In this document: positions 55,379-63,815 of the stretch, one piece after another
How the letters are laid out: every line of letters begins with the position of its first letter
How positions within the stretch are numbered: position 1 is the stretch's first letter
Assembly: GCF_005298075.1 (NCBI RefSeq)
Contig: NZ_SZZH01000001.1
Location: 372,001 to 436,000 of the forward strand
DNA length: 64,000 nucleotides
Source: Nakamurella flava
GTDB lineage: Bacteria; Actinomycetota; Actinomycetes; Mycobacteriales; Nakamurellaceae
Direction of reading: 5' to 3'
Made by a program: the position numbers and the translations under genes
Notes under the pieces: generated by a model
What the model saw: the letters and a program-made list of their open reading frames with translations, nothing else
What the model was told of the DNA's origin: nothing
The model's database searches: none

Positions 55379-55707
55379 GCCGGGGCCTGACCGGCACGCA
55401 ATCGTTGCAGCGCCGCAGCTGCCTGCCGGCTCAGTCGTTCGGCCTCCTGCGTGAGGACCTCGACCCCGCGCGGCGTGAGCCGGTAGTAGCGGCGGAGCCG
55501 CGACTCGACGACTTCCTCGCGGTCCACCACCAACAGGCCCTGAGCAGCCAGCCGGTCGAGTGCCCCGTAGAGCGAGCCGACCTTGAGGGTCACCGCGCCC
55601 CCGGACAGCAGCGACACCTGCTCGAGCAGCGCGTACCCGTGGCGCGGCTCGTCGGCCAGCGCGCTGAGAATGAGGAAGGACGGCTCCTGCAGCCGCGGTG
55701 TACCCAT
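55375..55707 (-). CDS. PadR-family transcriptional regulator
   Basis: The 110-residue winged-HTH protein has the PadR signature: LILSALADEPRHGYALLEQV, then VTLKVGSLYGALDRLAAQGLLV and RRYYRLTPRGVEVL. It probably represses its own operon, which encodes a membrane protein, a lipoprotein and a YdeI-like protein. The ATG follows TATCAT by 6 nt, a leaderless-type start, within an AT-rich stretch carrying three GATA repeats that could be its operator. Confidence 0.88.
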   Translation of the reverse strand: MGTPRLQEPSFLILSALADEPRHGYALLEQVSLLSGGAVTLKVGSLYGALDRLAAQGLLVVDREEVVESRLRRYYRLTPRGVEVLTQEAERLSRQAAAALQRLRAGQAPA

Positions 55708-55713
55708 GTTGCG

Positions 55714-55740
55714 ATGATAGTCAGATAACGAAGATATTAG
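55714..55740 (-). promoter_or_regulatory. AT-rich promoter of the padR operon
   Basis: TATCAT (minus strand, 55719-55714) ends 6 nt before the PadR ATG. GATA occurs at 55716, 55724 and 55733 on the plus strand, spaced 8 and 9 nt, in a locally AT-rich island of a 72% GC genome. This is a candidate PadR operator overlapping the -10 element. Confidence 0.45.
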
Positions 55741-55809
55741 GAAGAAGTAGGCATCGCCGGTGCGCCGTCATTACCCACCCCGACCCGTCGGACCTGCCAT
55801 CCTGAGGCC

Positions 55810-56010
55810 GTGTCGGAAGCAGCAGGTGTCGGGGGAGGGACTGCGGTGACGGTGAGCGGCCGGAGCGCGATGACGATGACGGCTCTCGGCGCCGCCGCCA
55901 CGGTGCTGAGCCTGCTGTCCGCCCACTGGTTGCTGGCCCTCCTCGGCGCGGCCACGACCGCCGCCGGCCTCTACTGGTGGCAACGCCGCCCGGACCGGTC
56001 GTCCCGGTAA
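55810..56010 (+). CDS. Small membrane protein (66 aa)
   Basis: The 66-residue protein has a short polar N-terminus and two hydrophobic segments (MTALGAAATVLSLLSAHWLL and LALLGAATTAAGLYWW) ending in RRPDRSSR. CATCCT ends 6 nt before the GTG at 55810, with no ribosome-binding site. It is not a family I recognise. The next membrane-protein gene begins 11 nt downstream. Confidence 0.55.
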   Translation: MSEAAGVGGGTAVTVSGRSAMTMTALGAAATVLSLLSAHWLLALLGAATTAAGLYWWQRRPDRSSR

Positions 56011-56021
56011 CCGGCCGCATC

Positions 56022-56594
56022 GTGTCGAGTGAAAACGGCGGGCGACCGCCGGTGCGAGCCGCTGTCATGCTGGCCACTGGTCTGCTGGCCGCGGCGCTGC
56101 TCCAGGGCGTGCTGTGGGCGCGCCTGGCGCCAGGAACGCCGTACCAGGTCAGCGCCAACGGCTTCGGTGCCCTGCCCACCACGACGAACAACCGTTTCGT
56201 CGCCGCCGGCCTCTTCGCGTTGTCCGGCATCGCCATCGGGGCGACCGCGGCGGTGGCCGCCTGGTCGGCCCGACGCACCCGTGGCATCGCCATGCTCGTC
56301 GTCCTGGTCGCCGGGAGTGGGGTCGGTGCGGCACTGGCGTGGGGGATCGGCGCCTGGTTGGCCCCGGGCACCGACCCGGCCGCGCTGGTCGGCGCCGATC
56401 CGGCCATCATCGTCACCGGCCACCCGACCACCGGGACCTGGCTCGTCCTGCTCGCCCAACCCACCGTCGCGGCCGGGCTCTACACCGCGCTCGCCGCCTG
56501 GAACGGGCTCGGCGATCTCGGGTCCGGGCGGGCGGGGGTCACCGGGGACGGAACGCCGCAAACGGATCCGTCACTCGGTATTCACGCAGAGTGA
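56022..56594 (+). CDS. Integral membrane protein, DUF2567-like (tentative)
   Basis: The 190-residue protein has about four hydrophobic segments (VMLATGLLAAALLQGVLW, FVAAGLFALSGIAIGATAAV, MLVVLVAGSGVGAALAWG, WLVLLAQPTVAAGLYTALA) separated by short polar loops. The first loop, with NGFGALPTTTNNRFVAAG, resembles mycobacterial DUF2567 proteins, which is tentative. GTG at 56022 is one of three possible starts (55977 and 56052 are others). It overlaps the convergent NrtR-like gene by 56 nt. Confidence 0.6.
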   Translation: MSSENGGRPPVRAAVMLATGLLAAALLQGVLWARLAPGTPYQVSANGFGALPTTTNNRFVAAGLFALSGIAIGATAAVAAWSARRTRGIAMLVVLVAGSGVGAALAWGIGAWLAPGTDPAALVGADPAIIVTGHPTTGTWLVLLAQPTVAAGLYTALAAWNGLGDLGSGRAGVTGDGTPQTDPSLGIHAE

Positions 56595-57282
56595 ACCGAT
56601 ACATCGCGGCCGGCCGCCCTCCGCTCGGTCCCGGGGGGGCGGTGGTGCCGGTGGCCTCGAGCATGCCGCGCCGGGTCAGGATCCGTTGCAGGTTGGTCGG
56701 GTCGACATCGTGCCCGAGGGCACAGGTGTAGATCCGTCGCAGCTCAGCGACGGTGAAGCTGGCCGGGGCCAGGGCGAAGGCCAGGTTGGTGTACGAGAGC
56801 TTGGCCTGCAGGCGCTGATGGGCGCGCTCGGTGATGACCCGGTGGTCGAACGCCATCTCCGGTAGGCGGTCGACCGGGTGCCAGGCGGTGTCGGCGGGGA
56901 TCTGCGGGTCATGATCACCCTGGGTGATCAGCGGGACCAGCCCGAGGAAGCCGGTCGCGACGGTCCGCACGCCGGGTACTCGATCGGGCGCGGAGAAGAC
57001 GCCGATCTGTTCAAGATGACTCACTCGGGTGAGATCCACCTTCTCCGCCAACTGTCGGCTCGCCGATGCGTCAACATCTTCGGAAGGCAGCACGATGCCG
57101 CCGGGGAGCGCCCACCGTCCGAGGTCGGGTTCCTGGGCCCGCTGCCACAGCAGGACATGAAGACCCGGTGGTGTTCCGGTGTGTGGGGTACCTCCCGGGC
57201 GCACGGTGAACACCGCGGCGAGGACCTCCAGTGAGGTATCCGCCACATGACGAGAAGATGACGAGCTGCTACGATGAGCCAC
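56539..57282 (-). CDS. nrtR: NrtR/NdnR-type Nudix-domain transcriptional regulator
   Basis: The 247-residue protein has an N-terminal Nudix-like domain and a C-terminal winged HTH (SFTVAELRRIYTCALGHDVD). The Nudix box is degenerate: RQLAEKVDL replaces the catalytic REUxEExGU, so it should bind but not hydrolyse its ligand, as in NrtR regulators that sense ADP-ribose. It is divergent from nadABC, and a perfect palindrome lies between. It should repress NAD synthesis genes; in Corynebacterium NdnR does this. GTG 57282 starts 7 nt behind TACAAT. Confidence 0.85.
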   Translation of the reverse strand: MAHRSSSSSSRHVADTSLEVLAAVFTVRPGGTPHTGTPPGLHVLLWQRAQEPDLGRWALPGGIVLPSEDVDASASRQLAEKVDLTRVSHLEQIGVFSAPDRVPGVRTVATGFLGLVPLITQGDHDPQIPADTAWHPVDRLPEMAFDHRVITERAHQRLQAKLSYTNLAFALAPASFTVAELRRIYTCALGHDVDPTNLQRILTRRGMLEATGTTAPPGPSGGRPAAMYRFTLREYRVTDPFAAFRPR

Positions 57283-57305
57283 GTTTTCGATTGTAAGTCG
57301 AAAAC
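57283..57305. promoter_or_regulatory. Perfect palindromic operator GTTTTCGA-N7-TCGAAAAC
   Basis: Two 8-bp arms around TTGTAAG fill the space between the divergent nrtR and nadA genes. On the minus strand the spacer contains TACAAT (57295-57290), the probable -10 of nrtR, and the arms reach to one base before its GTG. A repressor bound here would block nrtR and the nadA promoter together. It lies 25 nt before the nadA ATG. Confidence 0.75.
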
Positions 57306-57329
57306 CAGGCAGAGGCCAGGAGGCTTGCG

Positions 57330-58343
57330 ATGACCGTCGTTGATATCCCCGCCGTCCCGTCCGCACCGGCCAGCCCGGTGTCCGGTGCCCAGTGGGCGGC
57401 CGAGGTGCGCGCCCTCGCCGAGGAGCGCAACGCGGTGATCCTGGCGCACAACTACCAGCTGCCGGAGATCCAGGACGTGGCCCACCACGTCGGCGATTCG
57501 CTGTACCTGTCGCGCATCGCGGCGACCGCCCCCGAGTCGACCATCGTCTTCTGCGGCGTGCATTTCATGGCCGAGACGGCCAAGATCCTCTCGCCCGAGA
57601 AGACCGTGCTGATCCCGGACGCCGCGGCCGGGTGCTCGCTGGCCGATTCGCTGACCGCGGACCAGTTGCGGGCCTGGAAGGCCGAGAACCCCGGTGCGGT
57701 GGTGGTGTCCTACGTCAACACCACGGCGGAGGTGAAGGCCGAGACCGACATCTGCTGCACGTCGTCCAATGCGGTCGACGTCGTCGCCTCCATCCCGGCC
57801 GACACCCCCGTCCTCTTCGGCCCCGACCAGTTCCTCGGTGCCCACGTCCGCCGCGTCCTGCAGCGCGACAACATCCAGGTCTGGGGCGGGGAGTGCCACG
57901 TGCACGCCGGCATCAATGGCGCCCAGCTCGCCGCCACCGCCGAGGCCGACCCCGAGGCCGACCTCTACATCCACCCGGAATGCGGCTGCGCCACCAGTGC
58001 CCTGTATCTGGCCACCGCCGGAGCCGTCGCGCCGGAACGCATCAAGATCCTGTCGACCGGCGACATGGTCACGGCAGCCAAGCAGTCGACCTCGCGCAGT
58101 GTCCTGGTGGCCACCGAGATCGGCATGATCCACCAGCTCCGCCGGGCCGCCCCCGGCATCGATTTCCGTCCGGTCAACGACCGGGCGTCCTGCTCGTACA
58201 TGAAGATGATCACCCCCGAGAAGGTGCTCCGCAGCCTGCGGGAACTGCGCGACGAGGTCGTCGTCGACCCGCAGATCGCCGCGCGGGCCCGTGGTGCCGT
58301 CGAGCGGATGATCGCCATCGGGAACAGTGGAGGTGGGGAATGA
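57330..58343 (+). CDS. nadA: Quinolinate synthase
   Basis: The 337-residue protein condenses iminoaspartate with dihydroxyacetone phosphate to quinolinate, using a [4Fe-4S] cluster. The three cluster Cys are visible: one in [10 protein letters not shown], one in HPECGC, one in [32 protein letters not shown] at the N-terminus is the family signature. GGAGG lies 6 nt upstream of the ATG. The stop overlaps nadB (ATGA). It is the first gene of nadABC. Confidence 0.95.
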   Translation: MTVVDIPAVPSAPASPVSGAQWAAEVRALAEERNAVILAHNYQLPEIQDVAHHVGDSLYLSRIAATAPESTIVFCGVHFMAETAKILSPEKTVLIPDAAAGCSLADSLTADQLRAWKAENPGAVVVSYVNTTAEVKAETDICCTSSNAVDVVASIPADTPVLFGPDQFLGAHVRRVLQRDNIQVWGGECHVHAGINGAQLAATAEADPEADLYIHPECGCATSALYLATAGAVAPERIKILSTGDMVTAAKQSTSRSVLVATEIGMIHQLRRAAPGIDFRPVNDRASCSYMKMITPEKVLRSLRELRDEVVVDPQIAARARGAVERMIAIGNSGGGE

Positions 58344-60064
58344 TCCCCGGTCTGCCCGATTTCACCGCCAGCGCTGACGTCGTGGTGGTCGGGTCCGGCG
58401 TCGCCGGACTCACCGTCGCCCTCGACGCCGCCGCGGCCGGCCGGTCCGTCGTCCTGGTCACCAAGGGCGCCCCGGCCGACGCCAACACCACCTGGGCGCA
58501 GGGCGGTGTCGCGGTCGTCCAGCCCGATCCGGCCGACCGCGACCCCGGCGACACCGTCGCCGCCCACGTTCACGACACCGTCGTCGCCGGCGCCGGTCTG
58601 ACCGACCCGGCCGCCACGGCGGTCATCCTCGGCCAGGGTCCGGCCGCCGTCGAACGACTCCGCGCCCGCGGCGCCGTCTTCGACGCCGGCCCGGCCGGTC
58701 TGCTGCGCACCCGGGAAGGCGGCCACCACGCCAACCGCGTGGTGCACGCCGGCGGAGACGCGACCGGTGCCGAGATCGAGCGGGCCCTGCTGGCCGCCCC
58801 CGGCCTGCCCACCGTGCTGGCCGACCATCAGGCCCTCGACGTGCTGCTCGACGACGACGGACACGCCGTCGGCATCAGCGTGCTGGCCGCCGCCGGCGCC
58901 GCGCTGGCCGACCCCGAGCTCGACGGTCTGGACGGCGTCCCGCGGATCGCCGACGCCGCCGACCGGCGCCCGGTCGTCGGACACATCCTGGCCCGGTCCG
59001 TCGTACTGGCCACCGGGGGAGCCGGTCACCTGTACGCCGTCACCACCAACCCGTCGGTGGCCACCGGTGACGGCCTGGCCATGGCCCTGCGCGCCGGGGC
59101 TGCGGTGTCCGATGTCGAGTTCATGCAGTTCCACCCGACGGCGCTGTGGACCGGCCCCTTCGAACGCGGTTCGCGGCCGCTGGTCACCGAGGCCGTCCGC
59201 GGCGAAGGCGCCGTCCTGGTCGACGTCGCCGGGCACCGGATCATGCCCGGGGTGCATCCGCTGGCCGATCTCGCCCCGCGCGACGTGGTCGCCCTGGCGA
59301 TCTCCCGATCGATGGCCGGCTCCGGCGGGACACCCGCCGACCACGTGCTGCTCGACGCCACCGGCATTGCCGCCGAGAAGTTCCGTCGTCGGTTCCCCAC
59401 GGTCACCGCGGCCTGCCGGGCCGCCGGGATCGACCCCTCCGTCGACCCCATCCCGGTCGCCCCGGCCGCCCACTACCACTGCGGCGGGGTGCTCACCGAT
59501 CTGTCCGGGCGGACCACCGTCCCCGGCCTGTACGCGGTCGGCGAGGTCGCCCGCACCGGACTGCACGGCGCCAACCGGCTCGCCTCCAACTCGCTGCTCG
59601 AAGGGCTGGTCATGGGCGAGCGCGTCGCCGCCGACCTACCCGTGGCCGGACCTGCCGCGGTCGGCCGGGCCATCGGCGTGGCCCCCGGCACCGGTATCGG
59701 CGCCACCGGTCAGCTCCCGCTGGCCGACCCCCGGGAACGGCTCGGACTGCAGCTGGCGATGAGCGCCTCCGTCGGCATCGGCCGGGACGCGGCCGGGCTG
59801 GCCCAGGCGTCCGCCGTGGCCCAGGCGGCGGCGCTGGGTGGACGCGCGCCGCTGACCCCGGTCCGGGAAGCCGTCGAGGCCGCCAACCTGTCCCTGGTGG
59901 CCGGGGCGGTCATCGCCGCCGCGGCCGATCGCACCGAGTCCCGCGGTTGCCACGTCCGCGTCGACCACCCCGGGACCGACATCACCGCCCGGTCCACCGT
60001 GGTGCGCTGGCGGGACGGCGAGTTCGTCGTGCACCCGCTCGAACTGGCCCAGGTGTCGGCATGA
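58340..60064 (+). CDS. nadB: L-aspartate oxidase
   Basis: The 574-residue flavoprotein oxidises L-aspartate to iminoaspartate, the substrate of NadA. It has the FAD dinucleotide motif [55 protein letters not shown] and [18 protein letters not shown]. The ATG overlaps the nadA stop. The frame is open far upstream inside nadA but those codons are out-of-frame nadA sequence. Confidence 0.95.
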   Translation: MIPGLPDFTASADVVVVGSGVAGLTVALDAAAAGRSVVLVTKGAPADANTTWAQGGVAVVQPDPADRDPGDTVAAHVHDTVVAGAGLTDPAATAVILGQGPAAVERLRARGAVFDAGPAGLLRTREGGHHANRVVHAGGDATGAEIERALLAAPGLPTVLADHQALDVLLDDDGHAVGISVLAAAGAALADPELDGLDGVPRIADAADRRPVVGHILARSVVLATGGAGHLYAVTTNPSVATGDGLAMALRAGAAVSDVEFMQFHPTALWTGPFERGSRPLVTEAVRGEGAVLVDVAGHRIMPGVHPLADLAPRDVVALAISRSMAGSGGTPADHVLLDATGIAAEKFRRRFPTVTAACRAAGIDPSVDPIPVAPAAHYHCGGVLTDLSGRTTVPGLYAVGEVARTGLHGANRLASNSLLEGLVMGERVAADLPVAGPAAVGRAIGVAPGTGIGATGQLPLADPRERLGLQLAMSASVGIGRDAAGLAQASAVAQAAALGGRAPLTPVREAVEAANLSLVAGAVIAAAADRTESRGCHVRVDHPGTDITARSTVVRWRDGEFVVHPLELAQVSA

Positions 60065-60975
60065 CGGTCACCGGGGAACGTTTCGTCGGCGACCGGACCG
60101 CGGGGGAGCTGACACCCCCGTCGGCGGCCGCGGTCCAGACGGTGATCGCCACCGCCCTGGCCGAGGATCTGCAGGACGGTCCGGACGTCACCACCACTGC
60201 GACGGTGCCCGCCGACCAGCGGCGTACCGCGCTCGTCGTCCCGCGGGCCGACGGTGTGCTGGCCGGCGTGCAGGTGGCGGCCGAGGTTTTCCGGCAGGTG
60301 CTGGAAGACCCGCAGATCGAGGTCCTGGTGGAGGACGGAACGGCGATCCGGGCCGGGCAGCCGGTGCTGGCGGTCACCGGGGCGACCCGCGGGCTGCTCA
60401 CCGCCGAACGCACCGCGCTGAACCTGTTGACCCACCTGTCCGGGATCGCCACCGCCACCCGCGCCTGGGTCGACGCGGTCGACGGGACCGGCGCCCGCAT
60501 CCGTGACACCCGCAAGACGTTGGCGGGTCTGCGCATCCTGGAGAAGTACGCGGTCCGGTGCGGCGGCGGGGTCAATCACCGGATGTCGCTGGGCGACGCC
60601 GCGTTGATCAAGGACAACCACGTGGCCGCGGCCGGCTCGGTGACCGCCGCGATCACTGCGGTCCGGGCGGCCGACCCCGACATCGCGCTGGAGGTGGAGG
60701 TCGACTCCCTCGTCCAACTCGACGAGGCGATCGCCGCGGGCGCGGAACTCGTCCTGCTGGACAACTTCTCGCTCGCCGACACCCTCACCGCGGTCGACCG
60801 GGTCCGGCAGGCGGTCGCGGCCGGTGCGTCCCGGGTTCTGTTGGAGGCTTCCGGTGGTCTGACCCTGGAGCGGGCCGCCGAGGTCGCGGCCACCGGTGTC
60901 GACTACATCGCCGTCGGGGCCATCACGCATTCCGCGCCGGCCCTGGACCTCGGGTTGGACCTGGACCCCGCCTGA
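60061..60975 (+). CDS. nadC: Nicotinate-nucleotide pyrophosphorylase (carboxylating)
   Basis: The 304-residue enzyme converts quinolinate and PRPP to nicotinate mononucleotide. Signatures: EDLQDGPDVTT, the substrate-binding RKTLAGLRILEKYAVRCGGG and HRMSLGDAALIKDNH, ALEVEVDSLVQLDEAI, LLDNFSLADTL and LEASGGL-ERAAEVAATGVDYI. It overlaps nadB by 4 nt. A hairpin overlapping its stop codon ends the operon. Confidence 0.95.
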   Translation: MTVTGERFVGDRTAGELTPPSAAAVQTVIATALAEDLQDGPDVTTTATVPADQRRTALVVPRADGVLAGVQVAAEVFRQVLEDPQIEVLVEDGTAIRAGQPVLAVTGATRGLLTAERTALNLLTHLSGIATATRAWVDAVDGTGARIRDTRKTLAGLRILEKYAVRCGGGVNHRMSLGDAALIKDNHVAAAGSVTAAITAVRAADPDIALEVEVDSLVQLDEAIAAGAELVLLDNFSLADTLTAVDRVRQAVAAGASRVLLEASGGLTLERAAEVAATGVDYIAVGAITHSAPALDLGLDLDPA

Positions 60976-60999
60976 CCCGCGGTATCGCGGCGGGTCAGG
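60971..60999. terminator. Bidirectional terminator hairpin after nadC
   Basis: CCTGACCCGC (60971-60980) pairs with GCGGGTCAGG (60990-60999), 10 perfect base pairs. It overlaps the nadC stop codon and the last codons of the convergent lipoprotein gene. There is no U tract. Confidence 0.6.
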
Positions 61000-61552
61000 T
61001 CACGTTCCACAGCAGGACGGCCCCGTTCTCCGGGGTGTAGCGCACCGAGGCGACCTGCGCATCGGCCGGGACGTCCACGACGATCCACCCGCGCAGGCAC
61101 TGGTCGACCTTCAGTGCGGTCAGCCGCGTCGGGTACACCGGGACGATCGGGGCGTCGTCACCGCGGACGGGGGTGTACTCGTTGCCGTCGGCGCTGATGA
61201 CCGTCCAGGTCGAACTGCTGATGCCGGAAATCGGAGCGTCGGCGCACACCTCGACGTCGATCGCGGTCCGCGGGGCCGTCGACCCGGCCGCCGGGGTGAC
61301 GTCCCGTTGCACGGCGAACAAGGTGGCCCGGGCCTCGACCCGGGCCCGCTGCTGGTAACCCAGCGGGGCCGGCTCGCCCGGGGCGACGGTGACCAGGGTC
61401 GGCAGGCTGGTGGTGCCCTCCGGAAGAGGTGTCGCGGTGACCGGGGTGGTGGGGGCCGTGGCCGACTCGGACGTGCACCCGATCAGCAGGAGCGACAGGG
61501 TGCTCACCGCCGCCAGCGCTCCGGCCAGTCCGCGGCTGCGTGCTACCTGCAT
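60995..61552 (-). CDS. Putative lipoprotein (185 aa)
   Basis: The protein begins with a lipoprotein signal (VARSRGLAGALAAVSTLSLL, lipobox LIGC at about residue 26). A Thr/Pro linker follows, then a beta-rich domain (RVEARATLFAVQRDVTP, ISSSTWTVISADGNEYTP, QCLRGWIVVDVPADAQV) that resembles telokin-like extracellular domains of the DUF4352 type; this is tentative. GGAGGA precedes the ATG at 61552. Function unknown; it should sit on the outer face of the membrane. Confidence 0.78.
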   Translation of the reverse strand: MQVARSRGLAGALAAVSTLSLLLIGCTSESATAPTTPVTATPLPEGTTSLPTLVTVAPGEPAPLGYQQRARVEARATLFAVQRDVTPAAGSTAPRTAIDVEVCADAPISGISSSTWTVISADGNEYTPVRGDDAPIVPVYPTRLTALKVDQCLRGWIVVDVPADAQVASVRYTPENGAVLLWNVT

Positions 61553-61666
61553 TCGTCCTCCATCGCCCGTGCCCCTGATGAGAGCGAAAGGAGTATGGCC
61601 GGTCACCCACTGGTGTCGCCAACTTCGCAACGACGACCGCAACCCGGTCGTGACCAACCCCATCGG

Positions 61667-61701
61667 GGTCGGGGTGGCGCCGGAGCGGCGTCACCCCGAC
61701 C
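61667..61701 (-). terminator. Hairpin just downstream of htpG
   Basis: GGTCGGGGTG (61667-61676) pairs perfectly with CACCCCGACC (61692-61701), with a further GCGCC/GGCGT inner pairing. It lies 8 nt after the htpG stop on its own strand; no U tract. Confidence 0.6.
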
Positions 61702-61708
61702 ACGACGG

Positions 61709-63673
61709 TCACCGCAGACCGGAGGCCAGCCGGTCGGACAGTGCGGAGACGAACGCGGCCGGCTCGGCCAGCTCGCCGCCCTCGGCCAGCAGGGCCATGC
61801 CGTAGAGCAGTCGGGCCGTCTCGCCCACGGCCGGGTCGTCCGGCCGGGCGTCGTGGGCAGACCGCAGACCGGCGACCAGCGGATGGTCGGGGTTGAGTTC
61901 CAGCGTCCGCTTGACCGGCGGCGGCGTCTGCCCCATCGCCCGGAACATCTTCTCCAGGGTCGGGGTCATGTCCCCGGGCTCGCCCACCAGGCAGACCGCG
62001 GAAGAGGTCAACCGATGCGACAGACGCACCGCCTTGACCTCCTCGGACAGTTCGGTCGTCATCCAGCCCAGGAGGCTCTCGAAGTCCTGCTTGACGTCCT
62101 CGGCGACGTCCTCACCACCGAGGTCGACCTCGCCGCGGGTGATCGACGTGAACGGCTTGTCCTCGAACGCGGGGACCGCGTCCACCCAGAGTTCGTCGAT
62201 CTGGTCGGTGAGCAGCAGGACCTCGTAGCCCTTGGCCCGGAACGCCTCCATGTGCGGGGAATGCTCCAGCGCGGAACGCGAGTCGCCGGTGGCGTAATAG
62301 ATCGCGTCCTGACCGTCGGGCATCCGCGCCAGGTAATCGGCCAGCGTGGTCGGCTTCTCGGTGTCGTGGGTCGAGGGGAACGAGCAGATCTGCAGGATCG
62401 CCTCCTGGTTGTCCTGGTCGGACAGCAGGCCCTCCTTGACCGCGCGACCCAGTTCGGACCAGAACGTCGCGTACTTCTCCGGCTCGTTCTCCTGCATCGA
62501 CTTGACCGTCGACAGCACCTTCTTCACCAGGCGCTTACGGATGAGCTGGATCTGCCGGTCCTGCTGCAGGATCTCCCGGGAGATGTTCAGCGACAGGTCA
62601 TGGGCGTCGACCACGCCCTTGACGAACCGCAGGTACTCGGGGACCAGGGCCTCGCAGTCGTCCATGATGAAGACGCGCTTGACGTAGAGCTGCACACCCC
62701 GCGAGGCATCCCGGTAGAAGAGGTCCATCGGGGCCTGGCTGGGCAGGAACAGCAGCGCCTGGTACTCGAAGGTGCCCTCGGCCGCGAGCCGGATGGTCTC
62801 CAACGGCTCCCGCCAGTCGTGGCTGACATGCCGGTAGAACTCGGCGTACTCCTCGTCGGACACCTCGCTCTGGGGTCGGGCCCACAGCGCCTGGCGGGAG
62901 TTGATCGTCTCCGGTTCGTTCGGGGTCTCGTCGGCGGACTCGGCGGTGGCCGTCTCCTCGGCCGGCGGCGTGAGCAGCCGGATGGGCCAGGTGATGAAGT
63001 CGGAGTAGCGCTTGACGGTGCGCCGGATGGTGGCCGGGTCGGCGAAGTCGTGCAGGGAGTCCTCGGCGTCCGCCGGCTTGAGGTGCAGGGTCACCGCCGT
63101 GCCCTGGGGGGCGTCCTCGACATCGATGACCGTGTAGGTGCCCTCCCCGGTCGATTCCCAGCGGACGCCGGTGGCGGACCCGGCCTTGCGGGTGACCATG
63201 CTCACCCGGTCGGCGACCATGAAGCTCGAGTAGAAGCCGACGCCGAATTGACCGATGAGTTCGGCGCTGGCCTCCTCCGAACCGGCGCCGGCGGCCCGGG
63301 CGTCCCGCAGCTTGGCCAGCAGCTCGCCGGTCCCGGACTTGGCGATCGTGCCGATGAGAGAGACGACCTCCTCGCGGGACATGCCGATGCCGTTATCAGC
63401 CACCGTCAGCGTGCGGGCGGCCGGGTCGATGCCGAGGTCGATGTGCAGGTCGGAGGTGTCGACCTGCAGGTCCTTGTCCTGGTAGGACGCCAGACGGAGC
63501 TTGTCCAGCGCATCGGAGGCGTTGGAGATCAGCTCGCGCAGGAACACGTCCTTGGTCGAGTAGATCGAGTGGATCATCAGCTGCAGCAGCTGACGGGCCT
63601 CGGCCTGGAACTCGATGGTCTCGGCGTGGGGGTCGACCGGGGCGTCGGCGGTCGCGGCCGCATCGCTGGACAT
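61709..63673 (-). CDS. htpG: HSP90-family molecular chaperone HtpG
   Basis: The 654-residue ATP-driven chaperone has the GHKL ATPase domain with the Asn of ELISNASDALDKLR, DNGIGMSREE, GTIAKSGT and GQFGVGFYSSFMVADRV. The middle domain has MDLFYRDASRGVQLYVKRVF and SLNISREILQQDR. The C-terminal dimerisation domain carries no MEEVD tail, as in bacteria. GGAGG lies before the ATG at 63673; an ATG 14 codons upstream in the same frame has no such site. No HrcA or CIRCE element is seen. Confidence 0.95.
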   Translation of the reverse strand: MSSDAAATADAPVDPHAETIEFQAEARQLLQLMIHSIYSTKDVFLRELISNASDALDKLRLASYQDKDLQVDTSDLHIDLGIDPAARTLTVADNGIGMSREEVVSLIGTIAKSGTGELLAKLRDARAAGAGSEEASAELIGQFGVGFYSSFMVADRVSMVTRKAGSATGVRWESTGEGTYTVIDVEDAPQGTAVTLHLKPADAEDSLHDFADPATIRRTVKRYSDFITWPIRLLTPPAEETATAESADETPNEPETINSRQALWARPQSEVSDEEYAEFYRHVSHDWREPLETIRLAAEGTFEYQALLFLPSQAPMDLFYRDASRGVQLYVKRVFIMDDCEALVPEYLRFVKGVVDAHDLSLNISREILQQDRQIQLIRKRLVKKVLSTVKSMQENEPEKYATFWSELGRAVKEGLLSDQDNQEAILQICSFPSTHDTEKPTTLADYLARMPDGQDAIYYATGDSRSALEHSPHMEAFRAKGYEVLLLTDQIDELWVDAVPAFEDKPFTSITRGEVDLGGEDVAEDVKQDFESLLGWMTTELSEEVKAVRLSHRLTSSAVCLVGEPGDMTPTLEKMFRAMGQTPPPVKRTLELNPDHPLVAGLRSAHDARPDDPAVGETARLLYGMALLAEGGELAEPAAFVSALSDRLASGLR

Positions 63674-63802
63674 GAGGGATCCTCCGGGGTTCGGTGCTCG
63701 GTTCGTGCAGGGCACACCTTAGGACGCGGGTCCGACAGCAGGCCGCCGGGACCGCCGGCCCGGCCGGCGTCCACACGAACCGGGGCTGTCGGTGCCGCCC
63801 AC

Positions 63803-63808
63803 TACCCT
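63803..63808 (+). promoter_or_regulatory. -10 hexamer TACCCT for leaderless hisD mRNA
   Basis: TACCCT ends 7 nt before the ATG at 63816; no ribosome-binding site. Confidence 0.5.
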
Positions 63809-63815
63809 GATGGGC

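Noticed and set aside
57392-60064. An 890-codon frame reading through nadA into nadB
   Set aside because: The first 316 codons are out-of-frame nadA sequence; nadB begins at 58340 with a normal flavin-binding N-terminus.
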